A stretch of 64,000 nucleotides of DNA from positions 107,433 to 171,432 of the forward strand of contig PNLP01000009.1 of assembly GCA_013823135.1 (NCBI GenBank), written 5' to 3'. Made by a program: the position numbers and the translations under genes. The notes below the pieces were generated by a model. The model did no database searches and was not told the origin of the DNA. It saw nothing but the letters and a program-made list of their open reading frames with translations. Shown here piece after piece: positions 10,070 through 19,069 of the stretch. Origin of the DNA: Planctomycetaceae bacterium. Its GTDB lineage: Bacteria; Planctomycetota; Planctomycetia; Gemmatales; Gemmataceae. Position 1 is the first letter of the stretch; each line of letters begins with the position of its first letter.

Positions 10070-11473
10070 TCACAGCAGTTGCGGGATGGGGTCGGAGTCG
10101 TGGCCGATGAACACCGGGCGGTTGCTCGCCATGTACAGCGGCTTCGTGCGGTCGATCCCCAGCTTCTCGTAGATCGTCGCGGCGTAGGCTTCTGGCGTGG
10201 ACGGGTCGTTCGTCACGTGGCCGCCGTCCTTGTCCGACGAGCCAATGATCTGCCCGCCACGCACCCCGGCACCCGCAAACGCGATCGAGTAGGCGTTCGT
10301 CCAGTGATCGCGACCGCCGAACTTGTTCAGCTTCGGCGTGCGGCCAAACTCGGTCACGAAGCAGACCAGCGTTTCAGCCAGCAAACCACGCTGATCCATA
10401 TCGGCGATCAACGCCGCGAACGCACGGTCGGTCGAACCCATCATCACCCAGTGACCGATTCCGTAGCGACCCTCGCCGCCAGCCTTGTCGCGAACCGTGC
10501 CGCACGAACCCTTCGCATAAATGGCGTCGTGGTGGTCCCAGTTCAGGTTGAAGCCGCCGGGGAGGTCCGGCATCAGCGGCCAGCGGGCGTCCACGGTCAC
10601 GAAGCGAACGCCCGCCTCGATGAGTTTGCGGCCGACGAGGTAGCACGCCCCACGGTGGCCGATGCCGTACTTCTCACGAACCGACAGCGGCTCAGCCTGG
10701 TAGTCGAACGCCTTCGCGACCTTCGGGCTGGTGAGCGTGTCGAACGCCTGTTCGTAGAAGCGGTCCATGCCGCCGAACGCGGTGCTGCCGCTGCCCTGCG
10801 AGAAGCGTGCGTTCATGCTCGAAAGCAGTTGTTCGCGAGAGTTGAGCCGTTCGGCCGGGGTTTCCGCTCGCGGTTCCAGGCCGCCGACCTTCCACTTGGG
10901 ATCGGCGAGATTCGAGCCGCCCGTTTTGAACACCTTCGTGCCCGCGGAAAGGAAGCCCGTGCTGGTGACGGCGGCCTGCTCGTGGTTGCCCGGCACCATG
11001 ATGTACGGCGGCAGGTACGGGCACGCGGTGCCGAGGATTTGCGACACAACCGAGCCGATGTCCGGCATGTGGAGCGGGTTGCCGGGGTGCGACCCGGAGA
11101 GCATGTATTGCGTGCCGTCGGGGTGGCCGCTGGCCCCGGATTTCGCGTGCCACATCGACCGCACGACGGCGAGCTTGTCGGCGACTTTCGCCGTTTCGCT
11201 CAGCAAGTCGGTGAACCGCATCCCCACGACGTTCGTGCTGATCGGCTTGTGCGGGCTGCGGTGCTCAGAGATCGCCTCGGGTTTCGGATCCCAGGTGTCC
11301 ATGTGCGACAGGCCGCCCTGTTCGAGCACAACCAGGACATTCTTCGCGGTGGCTTTCGGATTCGATTTTCCGGCAGCGGCGAGGGCGAGACATTGTGGCA
11401 GCGACCAACCAAGGACGCCAGCAGCTCCGAGGCGCAGGGCGTCGCGGCGAGTTTGGTGTCGCAGAGGCGTCAT
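10070..11473 (-). CDS. DUF1501 family secreted protein (sulfatase-like fold)
   Basis: About 467 residues. The N-terminus (QTRRDALRLGAAGVLG) is a twin-arginine-type signal followed by an Ala-rich hydrophobic stretch. The body matches the DUF1501 family, distant relatives of alkaline phosphatase/sulfatases abundant in planctomycetes: NVLVVLEQGGLSHMDTWDPK, VVRSMWH, DGTQYMLSGSHPGNP, GRKLIEAGVRFVTVD, NWDHHDAIY, ETLVCFVTEFGRTPKLN and GRDHWTNAYSIAFAG. These genes usually sit beside a PSCyt1/DUF1549-DUF1553 partner, and none is present here, so this is a solitary copy. The substrate is unknown. ATG 11473 is favoured over GTG 11482 because it gives a standard Tat-like N-terminus. Confidence 0.92.
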   Translation of the reverse strand: MTPLRHQTRRDALRLGAAGVLGWSLPQCLALAAAGKSNPKATAKNVLVVLEQGGLSHMDTWDPKPEAISEHRSPHKPISTNVVGMRFTDLLSETAKVADKLAVVRSMWHAKSGASGHPDGTQYMLSGSHPGNPLHMPDIGSVVSQILGTACPYLPPYIMVPGNHEQAAVTSTGFLSAGTKVFKTGGSNLADPKWKVGGLEPRAETPAERLNSREQLLSSMNARFSQGSGSTAFGGMDRFYEQAFDTLTSPKVAKAFDYQAEPLSVREKYGIGHRGACYLVGRKLIEAGVRFVTVDARWPLMPDLPGGFNLNWDHHDAIYAKGSCGTVRDKAGGEGRYGIGHWVMMGSTDRAFAALIADMDQRGLLAETLVCFVTEFGRTPKLNKFGGRDHWTNAYSIAFAGAGVRGGQIIGSSDKDGGHVTNDPSTPEAYAATIYEKLGIDRTKPLYMASNRPVFIGHDSDPIPQLL

Positions 11474-11923
11474 AACCAGCACTCTCGGAAGGGTTTACAG
11501 GCAGGTTCGGCGCGGAGGTAGGCAGGCTCACAGGCGGCAGACACCATTATCCCACATGGTTGGCCCAAACCGGACAAGGAATTTGCGATCGGAACGCGGA
11601 ATCGTACCCAATCCCCTGCCGGGTTGGTCAACTTTCTGTCACAGCGGGGGTTGTGCTCGTTGACATCTGTAGTTCCGGGATGATACCGTGAATCTTGCGG
11701 CACGCCCAACCACTCGAATTGAGTTGTCTTCCCGTCTCCCCGCGGTTTAGCCGCGGGTCCGGGTGGGCAGCGTGAGCATGTCAGGCACCAACGACTCAGG
11801 GAGTTTCGCGTTCTGCATATAGCGTTCCGAGTTGAAGCGGCTCTCCCTACATCTGTCGTGTGAACCCGCCCCAAACTCGAAACCCTTAACATCTAGCGCG
11901 AAACCACTGCGGAGAAACGCAAT
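11474..11923. other. intergenic region between divergent DUF1501 and pilM-pilN genes
   Basis: This 450-base gap holds no convincing gene. It contains a small perfect hairpin CCGCGG-tttag-CCGCGG near 11742-11758, whose loop and right arm (TTTAGCCGCGG) resemble the repeat core found elsewhere in the window. A TTGACA at about 11656 is followed at poor spacing by a weak -10-like GATACC, so a promoter there is only possible. The pilM-pilN start at 11924 is preceded by GGAG. Confidence 0.5.
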
Positions 11924-14401
11924 ATGGCAGTACAGAAAGGCGTTTGGGGCATCGACATCGGTCAATGTGCCCTGAAGGCGATCCGCCTCGAAATGGTCGA
12001 TGGGAAGCCGAGCGCCACCGCGTTCGACTACATCGAACACACGAAGATCCTCTCGCAGCCAGACGCCGACCCGGACTCGCTGATCCGCGAGGCACTCGAC
12101 AAGTTCCTCTCGCGAAACCAAGTCAAACTCGATGAAGTCGCCATCGGCATCGCGGGGCAATCCGGCCTCGCCCGGTTCGTGAAACTCCCGCCGGTGGAAG
12201 AGAAGAAGATCGCCGAGATCGTCAAGTTCGAGGCCAAGCAGCAGATCCCCTTCCCGCTCGATGAGGTTGTCTGGGACTTCCAGAAGATCGCTGGCGGCGA
12301 GTCCGTGGACGGCTTCGCCCTGGAAACGGAAATCGGCCTGTTCGCCATGAAGCGAGACGTGATCGCCCGCTACCTGGGCTATTTCTCGGGCTCGAAGGTC
12401 GAGGTCCACACGGTTCAGATGTCCCCGCTGGCGTTGGTGAACTTCGCCACCTACGAGATTCTCAAGAAGGGCGGCGCGACCCCCGTCGAAGCCGAACCCG
12501 AAAGTGCTGACGACGAGACTCCCAAGGGTAAGAAGCGCTGCGCAGTCGTGATGGACATCGGCACCGATGCCTCCAACCTCATCATCACCGACGGCGGGAA
12601 GATCATCTGGCAGCGGCCAATCCCACTCGGCGGAAACAACTTCACCCGGGCACTCACGAAGGAGCTCAAGCTCACGTTCGCCAAGGCCGAGCACCTCAAG
12701 CGGAACGCCGCCAAGAGTCCGGAAATGGCGAACATCCTCAAGGCCATCAAACCCGTCCTCACCGACTTCGTCGGCGAAGTTCAGCGATCGCTCGGGTACT
12801 TCACCAACACGCACCGCGATGCCCACGTCGCCTACCTCGTCGGGCTCGGTAGCGCGTTCAAGCTCCCCGGCCTGCAAAAGTACCTTGGAGACAAACTCTC
12901 GCTGGAAGTAAAGAAACCCGGCAAGTTCGCCCGTCTCGGTGGAGAGAGCGTCCTCTCGGACCCGCTGTTCCAGGAGAATCTCCTCACCTTCCCGATCGCA
13001 TATGGGCTGGCACTCCAGGGACTTGGCGAGGCACGGCTCACGACCAATCTGCTTCCCTCCGAGATCCGGTTCGATCGTATCATCCGGGCCAAGAAGCCCT
13101 ACGCGGTGACCGCCGCCGCCATGCTCCTGATCGGAACTGCGGGGTTGGCTCTCGGTTTCAGCGCCGATCTGAAGTCGGTCTCCGATCTCCAAATCGAGAA
13201 GGCACAGAAGAATGTCAAGTCGGCCATCGCCGCCCACGATGGTCAAAAAACCAAGTACGAGGATACGGTCAAGCAGTCCCTCGCCGAGCAGGCTCGGGGC
13301 AAGACCGTGATCGCCGGGCAGGAAGAGCGGTTGAACTGGCCGCGCTTCTACGAAGTCCAGACTGCCGCCATGCCCCGGCCGGGAGAAAAGGTCGAGGGCG
13401 GCAATCTCACGGACTTCAATTGGAAGGGGTCGGGAGATGTCGGCATCGAAGCCCTGAACTGGTTCAAGCAGCGGATGGCTCGCGGGGTTCCGATCGAGCA
13501 GGCTCTGGCCGATGATGCCTCCGACCACCCCAAGAACCTCGCCCTGGTGAATGTCGAGGCCGTCCACACTCGATGGGTTACCAACCCGGCCGAGTTCCTC
13601 ACCGCCGTTGACGATGCTGTCTATGGCGACGGGAAGACCCGCGGGTACGGCAAGTACATCGCAGATACGATGCTCGAGAACGAGCGAGAGCCGTATCCCG
13701 AACGCGAAGGCCACTTCAAGCCCGTGTGGAAGCCGACACTCACCCCCAACGAGAAACCCACCGAGGGCGTCTGGGTTGTCGAGATCCGCGGTTACACCGA
13801 CCACAAGGACGCTCCGGACTTCCTCAGAAAGGCGCTGCTCCGCAACCTCCAAAAGTTTGACACCTTCGCCAAGAACGAAGACAAGGTCGGGAAGTTCATC
13901 GTGGGTGTACAGGACCCTGTGAAGGGCAAGGTGTCTCACGCCTTCATCTATAACTGGTGGAAGGTCGACGACGCACTGCCAAACACGTTCACGTACATCA
14001 ACGGCTCCTACCTCGATAAGCTGTTCACCGATCGCGGCGGCGCGGGGGCAGGCGGAGCACCGGGCGGTATTCGCCCGATCGGGCCGCCAGTTGGGGCGCC
14101 TCCGCAACCAGGTGGACCCGAAGCAGGTGCGCCGGCGTCAGTGGTCCCGCTCGGGCCGTCATGGACCGGGATTACAACTACAACATCCGGCGCCGCAGTG
14201 GGCGGTCCTGGTGCTCAGCCTGGCGGCATACAGCCCCCACCTGCCACGGGTGGTACCGGAGACAAGAAAGACGGCGTGGAACGGCGACGCTACGAGTTTG
14301 TCGTCATGTTCATCTGGCGTGAGCCGATCCCATCGGGCAGCGGACTCGAGGCGGAACCTGCTCCTGCCGCCGCGCCGGGTGTCGCTGGACCGGGTCGGTA
14401 A
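11924..14401 (+). CDS. pilM: PilM-PilN fusion-like type IV pilus assembly protein
   Basis: The N-terminal ~370 residues are PilM, an actin-like cytoplasmic ATPase of the type IV pilus/type II secretion alignment complex: GIDIGQCALKAIRL (phosphate 1), FVKLPPVEEKKIAEIVKFEA, IPFPLDEVVWDF, VMDIGTDASNLIITDGG (phosphate 2) and YLVGLGSAFKLPGL. At about residue 375 comes TNLLPSEIRFDRI, the signature of the PilN cytoplasmic tail that normally binds PilM in trans, then a membrane helix (~391-410, AVTAAAMLLIGTAGLALGF) and a long extracytoplasmic part with a coiled coil and a Gly/Pro-rich tail. Typical PilM is ~350 residues, so the extra ~450 fit PilN fused to PilM with an extension. GGAG precedes the ATG. 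It starts a three-gene set. Confidence 0.88.
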   Translation: MAVQKGVWGIDIGQCALKAIRLEMVDGKPSATAFDYIEHTKILSQPDADPDSLIREALDKFLSRNQVKLDEVAIGIAGQSGLARFVKLPPVEEKKIAEIVKFEAKQQIPFPLDEVVWDFQKIAGGESVDGFALETEIGLFAMKRDVIARYLGYFSGSKVEVHTVQMSPLALVNFATYEILKKGGATPVEAEPESADDETPKGKKRCAVVMDIGTDASNLIITDGGKIIWQRPIPLGGNNFTRALTKELKLTFAKAEHLKRNAAKSPEMANILKAIKPVLTDFVGEVQRSLGYFTNTHRDAHVAYLVGLGSAFKLPGLQKYLGDKLSLEVKKPGKFARLGGESVLSDPLFQENLLTFPIAYGLALQGLGEARLTTNLLPSEIRFDRIIRAKKPYAVTAAAMLLIGTAGLALGFSADLKSVSDLQIEKAQKNVKSAIAAHDGQKTKYEDTVKQSLAEQARGKTVIAGQEERLNWPRFYEVQTAAMPRPGEKVEGGNLTDFNWKGSGDVGIEALNWFKQRMARGVPIEQALADDASDHPKNLALVNVEAVHTRWVTNPAEFLTAVDDAVYGDGKTRGYGKYIADTMLENEREPYPEREGHFKPVWKPTLTPNEKPTEGVWVVEIRGYTDHKDAPDFLRKALLRNLQKFDTFAKNEDKVGKFIVGVQDPVKGKVSHAFIYNWWKVDDALPNTFTYINGSYLDKLFTDRGGAGAGGAPGGIRPIGPPVGAPPQPGGPEAGAPASVVPLGPSWTGITTTTSGAAVGGPGAQPGGIQPPPATGGTGDKKDGVERRRYEFVVMFIWREPIPSGSGLEAEPAPAAAPGVAGPGR

Positions 14402-14518
14402 CCGGGTCGAACGCCAACTGTCGCATTCCCGACTCGCATGGCCCCAACGAGGTCAACGAGTCGAAGACCCTCCCGAGGGAGGGGTGAATACCACCCAAAA
14501 AACACCGGGATCTCTCAC

Positions 14519-16555
14519 ATGAAAAATAAAGAACTCTTCAAGAAACACCACTTCTGGATACTGCTCGGGATCGTCCCTCTTTTCGTGCTGATCGCGGCCA
14601 TCACGATCAGTTCGAACGTCGGTGCAGCAGTCGACAAAAAGCTCAGCGATTACAAGTCGAGTGAGTCGTCCATTACGAGCAAGCTCAATCCGAAGTCGGA
14701 AGAGCTTATCAAGCGAATCAAGGATCAGGTTGCTCGGGTTGAGTCCAAGAAGGACGAACTCTGGAGGCTGAACTGGGAGCGGCAGAAGGACATGTACGTG
14801 TGGCCGAACTCCCCCCGACTCAAGGACATCGAACGCCTGAACCTCGCATTCGGGAAGACGATTCCGTACTCCGAAAACCAGTACGAAGAGTTCAAGAAGC
14901 CCGAGGTGTACCTCGCGGAGTTCTCAACGGCCAACGCGAAGAAGGGGATTCCCCCTTCTACCGGGATGGCTGACACCCTGGCACCCACGCAATTCCTCAA
15001 CGGCTGGCAGTCGGTTCTCCGGCACGTCAATGTGTGGGACGATCGTGCGCTCACGTCCGAGCAAATCTGGCTGATGATGGAAGATATCTGGATTCAGCGG
15101 TCCCTGCTCGATGCGGTTCGCTCCGTCAATGCTCAGATGGCAGAGTTCCGCAGGGTAAAGTACGAAAAGGACGGTGTCGTTATCGACGACCCCGAGAAGA
15201 AGACGCCAGACGACCCGCTGCGCCGGAAATTCCACAGCCGCATCTGGGATCTCGAATTGGAAGTCGTCCCCAAGGGCAACAGTAAGGTGCTTGTCGGTCG
15301 GTTGATCAACCACACGGACCGGCTCCAACTCATGGGCCTCAACAACACGATGATCGTGAAGGTGTGGCTACAGCCCGGCAAGGACGTGCGGCCGTTCGAG
15401 TTCAAAATCGGTGGCGAATTCCTCGCCGGTAAAGGTGCGATGAAAGCCGACGGGAAGACGCCCGCCAACGTCCTGAACATTGTCCCGACCGACGACCACA
15501 TCATCCCACCGACCCTGGATGTGGCCGAAATCGTCAAGGTCGAACAAGTATTCGATGCGAGAACCGTCCCTGTTCGCCGCATCGAGGCGATGCAACTCGG
15601 CAAGACCGATAGCCGGTTCGCCGACAAGCAGATTCTAATGCCGAAGTTCCCAGCCTTCGAGAAAGAGGAAATCAAAAAGGAAGACCCACTCAGTCCTAAG
15701 GGGCCTGGGGGCACACCCGTGTTCCTTCCTCCTCCGGGCGGACTCGATCAACCGGGCGGTGTTGGTGGCGTTGGCGGCGTTGGCGGCAAGAGCGGTGGCG
15801 GAACGGTCGATACCGTTGTGAACGCCAACAAGAAGCGGTACGTCGCGGTTACCGGCGAAGTCCGCCGTATGCCGGTAGCGATCGCTCTTGTCGTCGATCA
15901 GGCGTACATGCAGGACGTGCTCCTCGCATTCGCCAATTCGCAGTTGAAGTTCCAGATCACACAGGCGAACTGGGCACGATTCCGCGGCACTCTTGGAAGT
16001 GGCGTCAACGACCCGAAACTCGATCCCCTGAGTGGTGGCAGCGTCTTGTTCGCGCAACCTGGCGCTCCAAACGCACTCGGCGGTGAGTTCCGCGACCCCG
16101 AACTCCGTGGCCCTAAGCCGATCGGCCCACCGCCGGTCGGACCTCGCCCTCTGCCCGGCCCAGGTGGTCCCGGAAGCCCCGGCGGTCCTTTCGGTTTAAG
16201 TGGGAACCTCACCACGGTGTCGGAATCCCAACTCACATCCGGCCTGATCGAGTTGAGTGTGTACGGTGTTGTTTCCCTCTACGAGAAGTTCGTCGCTGCC
16301 GGGGAGGTTTCAAAGGATCCTGTGATCGAGCCGAAGCCCAAGGACAAGGAGCCAAAGGTCGATCCAAAGGCCAAGGGGGCGGAGCCAAAAGCCAAGGAAC
16401 CTGTGGTGCCAGACCCCAAAACGAAGGTGGAACCTAAGGCAACGGAACCCAAGACCAAGGATCCGGAACCTGTGGTGCCAGACCCTAAAACGCCGAAGCA
16501 ACCGGCTGTCCCTGATCCCAAGACACCGAAGTCGCGACGACGCCGTATTTGCTAG
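14519..16555 (+). CDS. single-pass membrane protein of the pilus-like cluster, Pro/Lys-rich C-terminus
   Basis: The ~678-residue protein begins KNKELFKKHHFWILLG with one N-terminal membrane helix (ILLGIVPLFVLIAAITI, ~15-33), then a Lys/Ser-rich helical region (~38-85), the topology of PilO-like proteins, but overall similarity to PilO cannot be shown by eye. The middle is folded-looking and is broken by Gly-rich linkers (GGVGGVGGVGGKSGGG) and a Pro/Gly tract. The C-terminal ~90 residues are imperfect repeats of EPK and VPDPKTK units ending in SRRRRIC. The start at 14519 follows the stop of pilM-pilN by ~115 bases; an earlier in-frame ATG at 14438 would add a basic tail with no helix. A structural role in the alignment complex is inferred from position and topology. 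Confidence 0.8.
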   Translation: MKNKELFKKHHFWILLGIVPLFVLIAAITISSNVGAAVDKKLSDYKSSESSITSKLNPKSEELIKRIKDQVARVESKKDELWRLNWERQKDMYVWPNSPRLKDIERLNLAFGKTIPYSENQYEEFKKPEVYLAEFSTANAKKGIPPSTGMADTLAPTQFLNGWQSVLRHVNVWDDRALTSEQIWLMMEDIWIQRSLLDAVRSVNAQMAEFRRVKYEKDGVVIDDPEKKTPDDPLRRKFHSRIWDLELEVVPKGNSKVLVGRLINHTDRLQLMGLNNTMIVKVWLQPGKDVRPFEFKIGGEFLAGKGAMKADGKTPANVLNIVPTDDHIIPPTLDVAEIVKVEQVFDARTVPVRRIEAMQLGKTDSRFADKQILMPKFPAFEKEEIKKEDPLSPKGPGGTPVFLPPPGGLDQPGGVGGVGGVGGKSGGGTVDTVVNANKKRYVAVTGEVRRMPVAIALVVDQAYMQDVLLAFANSQLKFQITQANWARFRGTLGSGVNDPKLDPLSGGSVLFAQPGAPNALGGEFRDPELRGPKPIGPPPVGPRPLPGPGGPGSPGGPFGLSGNLTTVSESQLTSGLIELSVYGVVSLYEKFVAAGEVSKDPVIEPKPKDKEPKVDPKAKGAEPKAKEPVVPDPKTKVEPKATEPKTKDPEPVVPDPKTPKQPAVPDPKTPKSRRRRIC

Positions 16556-16580
16556 TTGTCAACGACATCAACCAACGCAT

Positions 16581-16614
16581 CCCGCCACTTTGGTGTTGTC
16601 ACTTAAGTGGCGGG
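16581..16614. other. perfect 10-bp inverted repeat between pilus-cluster genes 2 and 3
   Basis: CCCGCCACTT (16581-16590) is the exact reverse complement of AAGTGGCGGG (16605-16614), with a 14-base loop. No T-run follows, so it is not a standard Rho-independent terminator. It lies 26 bases after a stop codon and 55 before the next start, so it may act in mRNA processing or partial attenuation. Confidence 0.55.
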
Positions 16615-16668
16615 TAATCAGTACCCAACCGATTACCACCGCACACCACACCTCGGAGGTGCCGCGAA

Positions 16669-18912
16669 ATGGCCAAGGCAAGATCAAAAGGTGAGTTCAA
16701 GCAGATGTTGGTCGCCAAGGGCGAGTTCCTCGCGATGGGCGTGGCCGGGTTGTTCCTCGTCATCTTCCTGATCTGGGGCGCAAGCCGCTGGTCGGGGGCG
16801 AAGAATCCGGTCGAGATGGCAGAGAAGTTGGACCGGCAAGCCGAAAACGTCCAACGCAAGATCCGAGATCCTAACGTTTCCGATGCCGATCTGGAGGAGG
16901 CTAAGCTCCCGGACTGGATCACCAAGCCGTTCAGAAACCCCGTCGTTCCGGTGGAGTTGTTCGCAACGACCGGGCCACAGTTCGACCCAATCGCCAAACC
17001 CGACACGAAGAAAGAGAACCCGCTGGTTCTCCCCATTGGCGCGTATCAGGTCGATCTCGTCCGTGCCCCCATGAAGGGCTTCGACATCACCTTTGACAAC
17101 GCCGGGACCGCCAAGATTGGCGTCATCATCTCGAAGGCCGTGAGCGAACAGGACAAGGAGAAGCGTAAGGACTTCGGCAAAACCATCGTCAAGCGGGGTC
17201 GCCAGGGAGTTCAAGCCTTCCAGAACCAGGGTAACCCAAACCCCATGGGTCCAGGGCCAATGGGACCAGGACCGATGGGACCAGGACCAATGGGTCCGGG
17301 CGGCAAGATGGTTGGTGGGGTGAACCCGTTCGGCGGGTCTGGGGAAGGCTTCAACGCAAACGGTCAGCGAATGGAGAAGGCTCTCAAGTACGTCCCACTC
17401 GATGAACTCGACAAGGCACTGGAGGCAGGCGAGGTTCCGGCGATGACCGTGATCCCCCTGCGAATGGTCATCCTCAACGCCGAGATCCCATACAAGAAGC
17501 AGGTGGAGGAGATTAAACGGGCGCTGCGTCTGCCGAGTTTGGAGGAAGCCCAGAGGTGGGGACCACTGTTCGACGGATACGAAGTCCAGCGAAAGGTGTC
17601 CCGCATCCTACCAGGTGGCAAGGCGGACGTTTTCCAGGACTGGTCGGACTACAAGTTCGAGGACAAGTACGTCGAATTGATCAACGCAAGAAAGCTCAGC
17701 GACCACTTCGAGGATGGCTACCTGTCGCACTTCATCCGCTATGACATGGCGTTGGCCCTGCCGTTGCCCGCGCTGGTTCCCGAACTCGGATCGTACCCGA
17801 ACATCCGGCTCGATGCGATCAATGCAACGATCAAGAAGATGAAGGATGCGAACCGCAAGCCGGACACCCCGTCGGACCTGCTCGCTCGGTTGAACGGCCG
17901 CCCACCTCGCGAAAGCCTCTACAATCCGCAAACCGGCTCGGGCACCGGCGCGGATGTCATTTTCGGGCAAGAGAACGTCGGCGGCCCCGTACTGCCAGGC
18001 GGCAAGCCGCCGATGCCCAAAGGCCCAATCCCCGCACCGGGTAGCCAGCCAAAGCCAGGTGATATCACGAACCAGGCCGCGGCACCGCCCATTGAGATCG
18101 AGCAACTTCTGCTGCGGTTCGTCGATGTGGACGTGAAGCCGGGGTACACCTACGAGTACCGCGTTCGTCTCCGCATGATCAATCCGAACTACGGCATGAC
18201 CAAGGAAGTCGCGATCCCGGCTTACGCCAACGTCAAGGAACTGTTCAGCCCGTGGGCACAGATCGCGGATTCAATCACCGTCCCGAACGAGTCGTTCCTG
18301 TATTCGATCGACCCGAGCGCGTTCCGCAAGCGCATCGAAGAGGAATATCCGAAGGAGAAAGACCTTCGCGATCGACTTCAGGCCAAGGATAATCAGGTCG
18401 TAGTCGAGATGTGCCACTGGCTGGAACAGGTCCGAACCGATGGCGGCGGAAACCGCGAACCGGTGGGCGCCTGGGTTGTCGCCGACATGCCTGTGGGCCG
18501 CGGCGAGTACGTCGGTCGCCGGCAGTACATCAAGTTGCCACTCTGGTCGAGCAAGGACAACCAGTATGTCCTCCGCGAAGTGCAAGACAGGACCATCGTC
18601 GGGAAGAAGGATGTGGCTCTGCCACGTGGCTGGCTGGTTGATTTCACGACCAAGTCGGTCTTGGTGGACTTCGATGGTGGCAAGGTCGTGACCCGCTCGT
18701 CAGTGACTGGAAAATCCGTAACTGAAGAGGTCGCCACCGAGTTGCTGATCGTTCGTCCAGATGGCAAGTTGCTGGTGAAGAGCAGCGCAACTGACGAATC
18801 CGATGAGAACCGTCGGAAAATTGTCGGCGACTGGGACAAGTGGGTCAAGGAGGTGGAGAAGCGGAAAACCACAGCCGGAACAGGACCCGAAAACCCATTC
18901 GAAAAGAAGTGA
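16669..18912 (+). CDS. single-pass membrane protein of the pilus-like cluster with MGPGP repeats
   Basis: The 747-residue product has a basic N-terminus (MAKARSKGEFKQMLVAKGE), one membrane helix (FLAMGVAGLFLVIFLIWGA, ~25-43) and a large remainder expected outside the cytoplasm. A perfect MGPGP repeat tract lies at ~193-212. A second Pro/Gly linker (~445-470) precedes a conserved-looking segment EIEQLLLRFVDVDVKPGY then TYEYRVRLRMINPNYG, an immunoglobulin-like or fibronectin-like beta pattern. I do not recognise the family. A very good ribosome binding site (GGAGGT, 16653 region) supports the ATG. It is the last gene of the set and is followed by a strong terminator, so the three genes probably form one operon. 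Confidence 0.8.
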   Translation: MAKARSKGEFKQMLVAKGEFLAMGVAGLFLVIFLIWGASRWSGAKNPVEMAEKLDRQAENVQRKIRDPNVSDADLEEAKLPDWITKPFRNPVVPVELFATTGPQFDPIAKPDTKKENPLVLPIGAYQVDLVRAPMKGFDITFDNAGTAKIGVIISKAVSEQDKEKRKDFGKTIVKRGRQGVQAFQNQGNPNPMGPGPMGPGPMGPGPMGPGGKMVGGVNPFGGSGEGFNANGQRMEKALKYVPLDELDKALEAGEVPAMTVIPLRMVILNAEIPYKKQVEEIKRALRLPSLEEAQRWGPLFDGYEVQRKVSRILPGGKADVFQDWSDYKFEDKYVELINARKLSDHFEDGYLSHFIRYDMALALPLPALVPELGSYPNIRLDAINATIKKMKDANRKPDTPSDLLARLNGRPPRESLYNPQTGSGTGADVIFGQENVGGPVLPGGKPPMPKGPIPAPGSQPKPGDITNQAAAPPIEIEQLLLRFVDVDVKPGYTYEYRVRLRMINPNYGMTKEVAIPAYANVKELFSPWAQIADSITVPNESFLYSIDPSAFRKRIEEEYPKEKDLRDRLQAKDNQVVVEMCHWLEQVRTDGGGNREPVGAWVVADMPVGRGEYVGRRQYIKLPLWSSKDNQYVLREVQDRTIVGKKDVALPRGWLVDFTTKSVLVDFDGGKVVTRSSVTGKSVTEEVATELLIVRPDGKLLVKSSATDESDENRRKIVGDWDKWVKEVEKRKTTAGTGPENPFEKK
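17245..17304 (+). repeat. four 15-bp coding tandem repeats (MGPGP)
   Basis: Four consecutive 15-base units each encode Met-Gly-Pro-Gly-Pro (the last ends Gly-Gly). The codons differ slightly between units (ggt/gga, ccg/cca), so the tract is under protein-level constraint or is not recent. It forms a flexible linker in the third pilus-cluster protein. Confidence 0.9.
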
Positions 18913-18938
18913 TCGATTCGGAACACGGAATTGAGGAT

Positions 18939-18969
18939 ACACGGGGGCATTGGCCCCCGTGTTCTTTTT
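18939..18969 (+). terminator. Rho-independent terminator of the pilus-like cluster
   Basis: ACACGGGGGC (18939-18948) pairs perfectly with GCCCCCGTGT (18953-18962) across an ATTG tetraloop and is followed by TCTTTTT. It lies 27 bases after the stop at 18912. Confidence 0.93.
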
Positions 18970-19069
18970 CAAGGTTCAGTTCGGGAGTAGCGGTCCGCAC
19001 TTGTCCAGAATCGGTATTCCCGGTAAATTGTTGAGCAACTTGACCGGAATACTGACGAGGTAATCTCCA

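Noticed and set aside
10079..11521. 480-residue open frame on the plus strand
   Set aside because: It is antisense to the DUF1501 gene, which has clear family motifs and a signal peptide.
11747..14107. 786-residue open frame on the minus strand
   Set aside because: It is antisense to the PilM-PilN gene, has no recognisable motif, and its composition follows from codon bias of the real gene.
16581..16614. Rho-independent terminator between pilus-cluster genes
   Set aside because: The stem is perfect but no T-run follows, and the next gene has its own strong ribosome binding site in the same direction; kept only as a hairpin.
17245..17304. CRISPR-like short tandem repeats
   Set aside because: The units are contiguous 15-mers without spacers and encode MGPGP in an open frame. 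No CRISPR array or cas gene was seen in the window.
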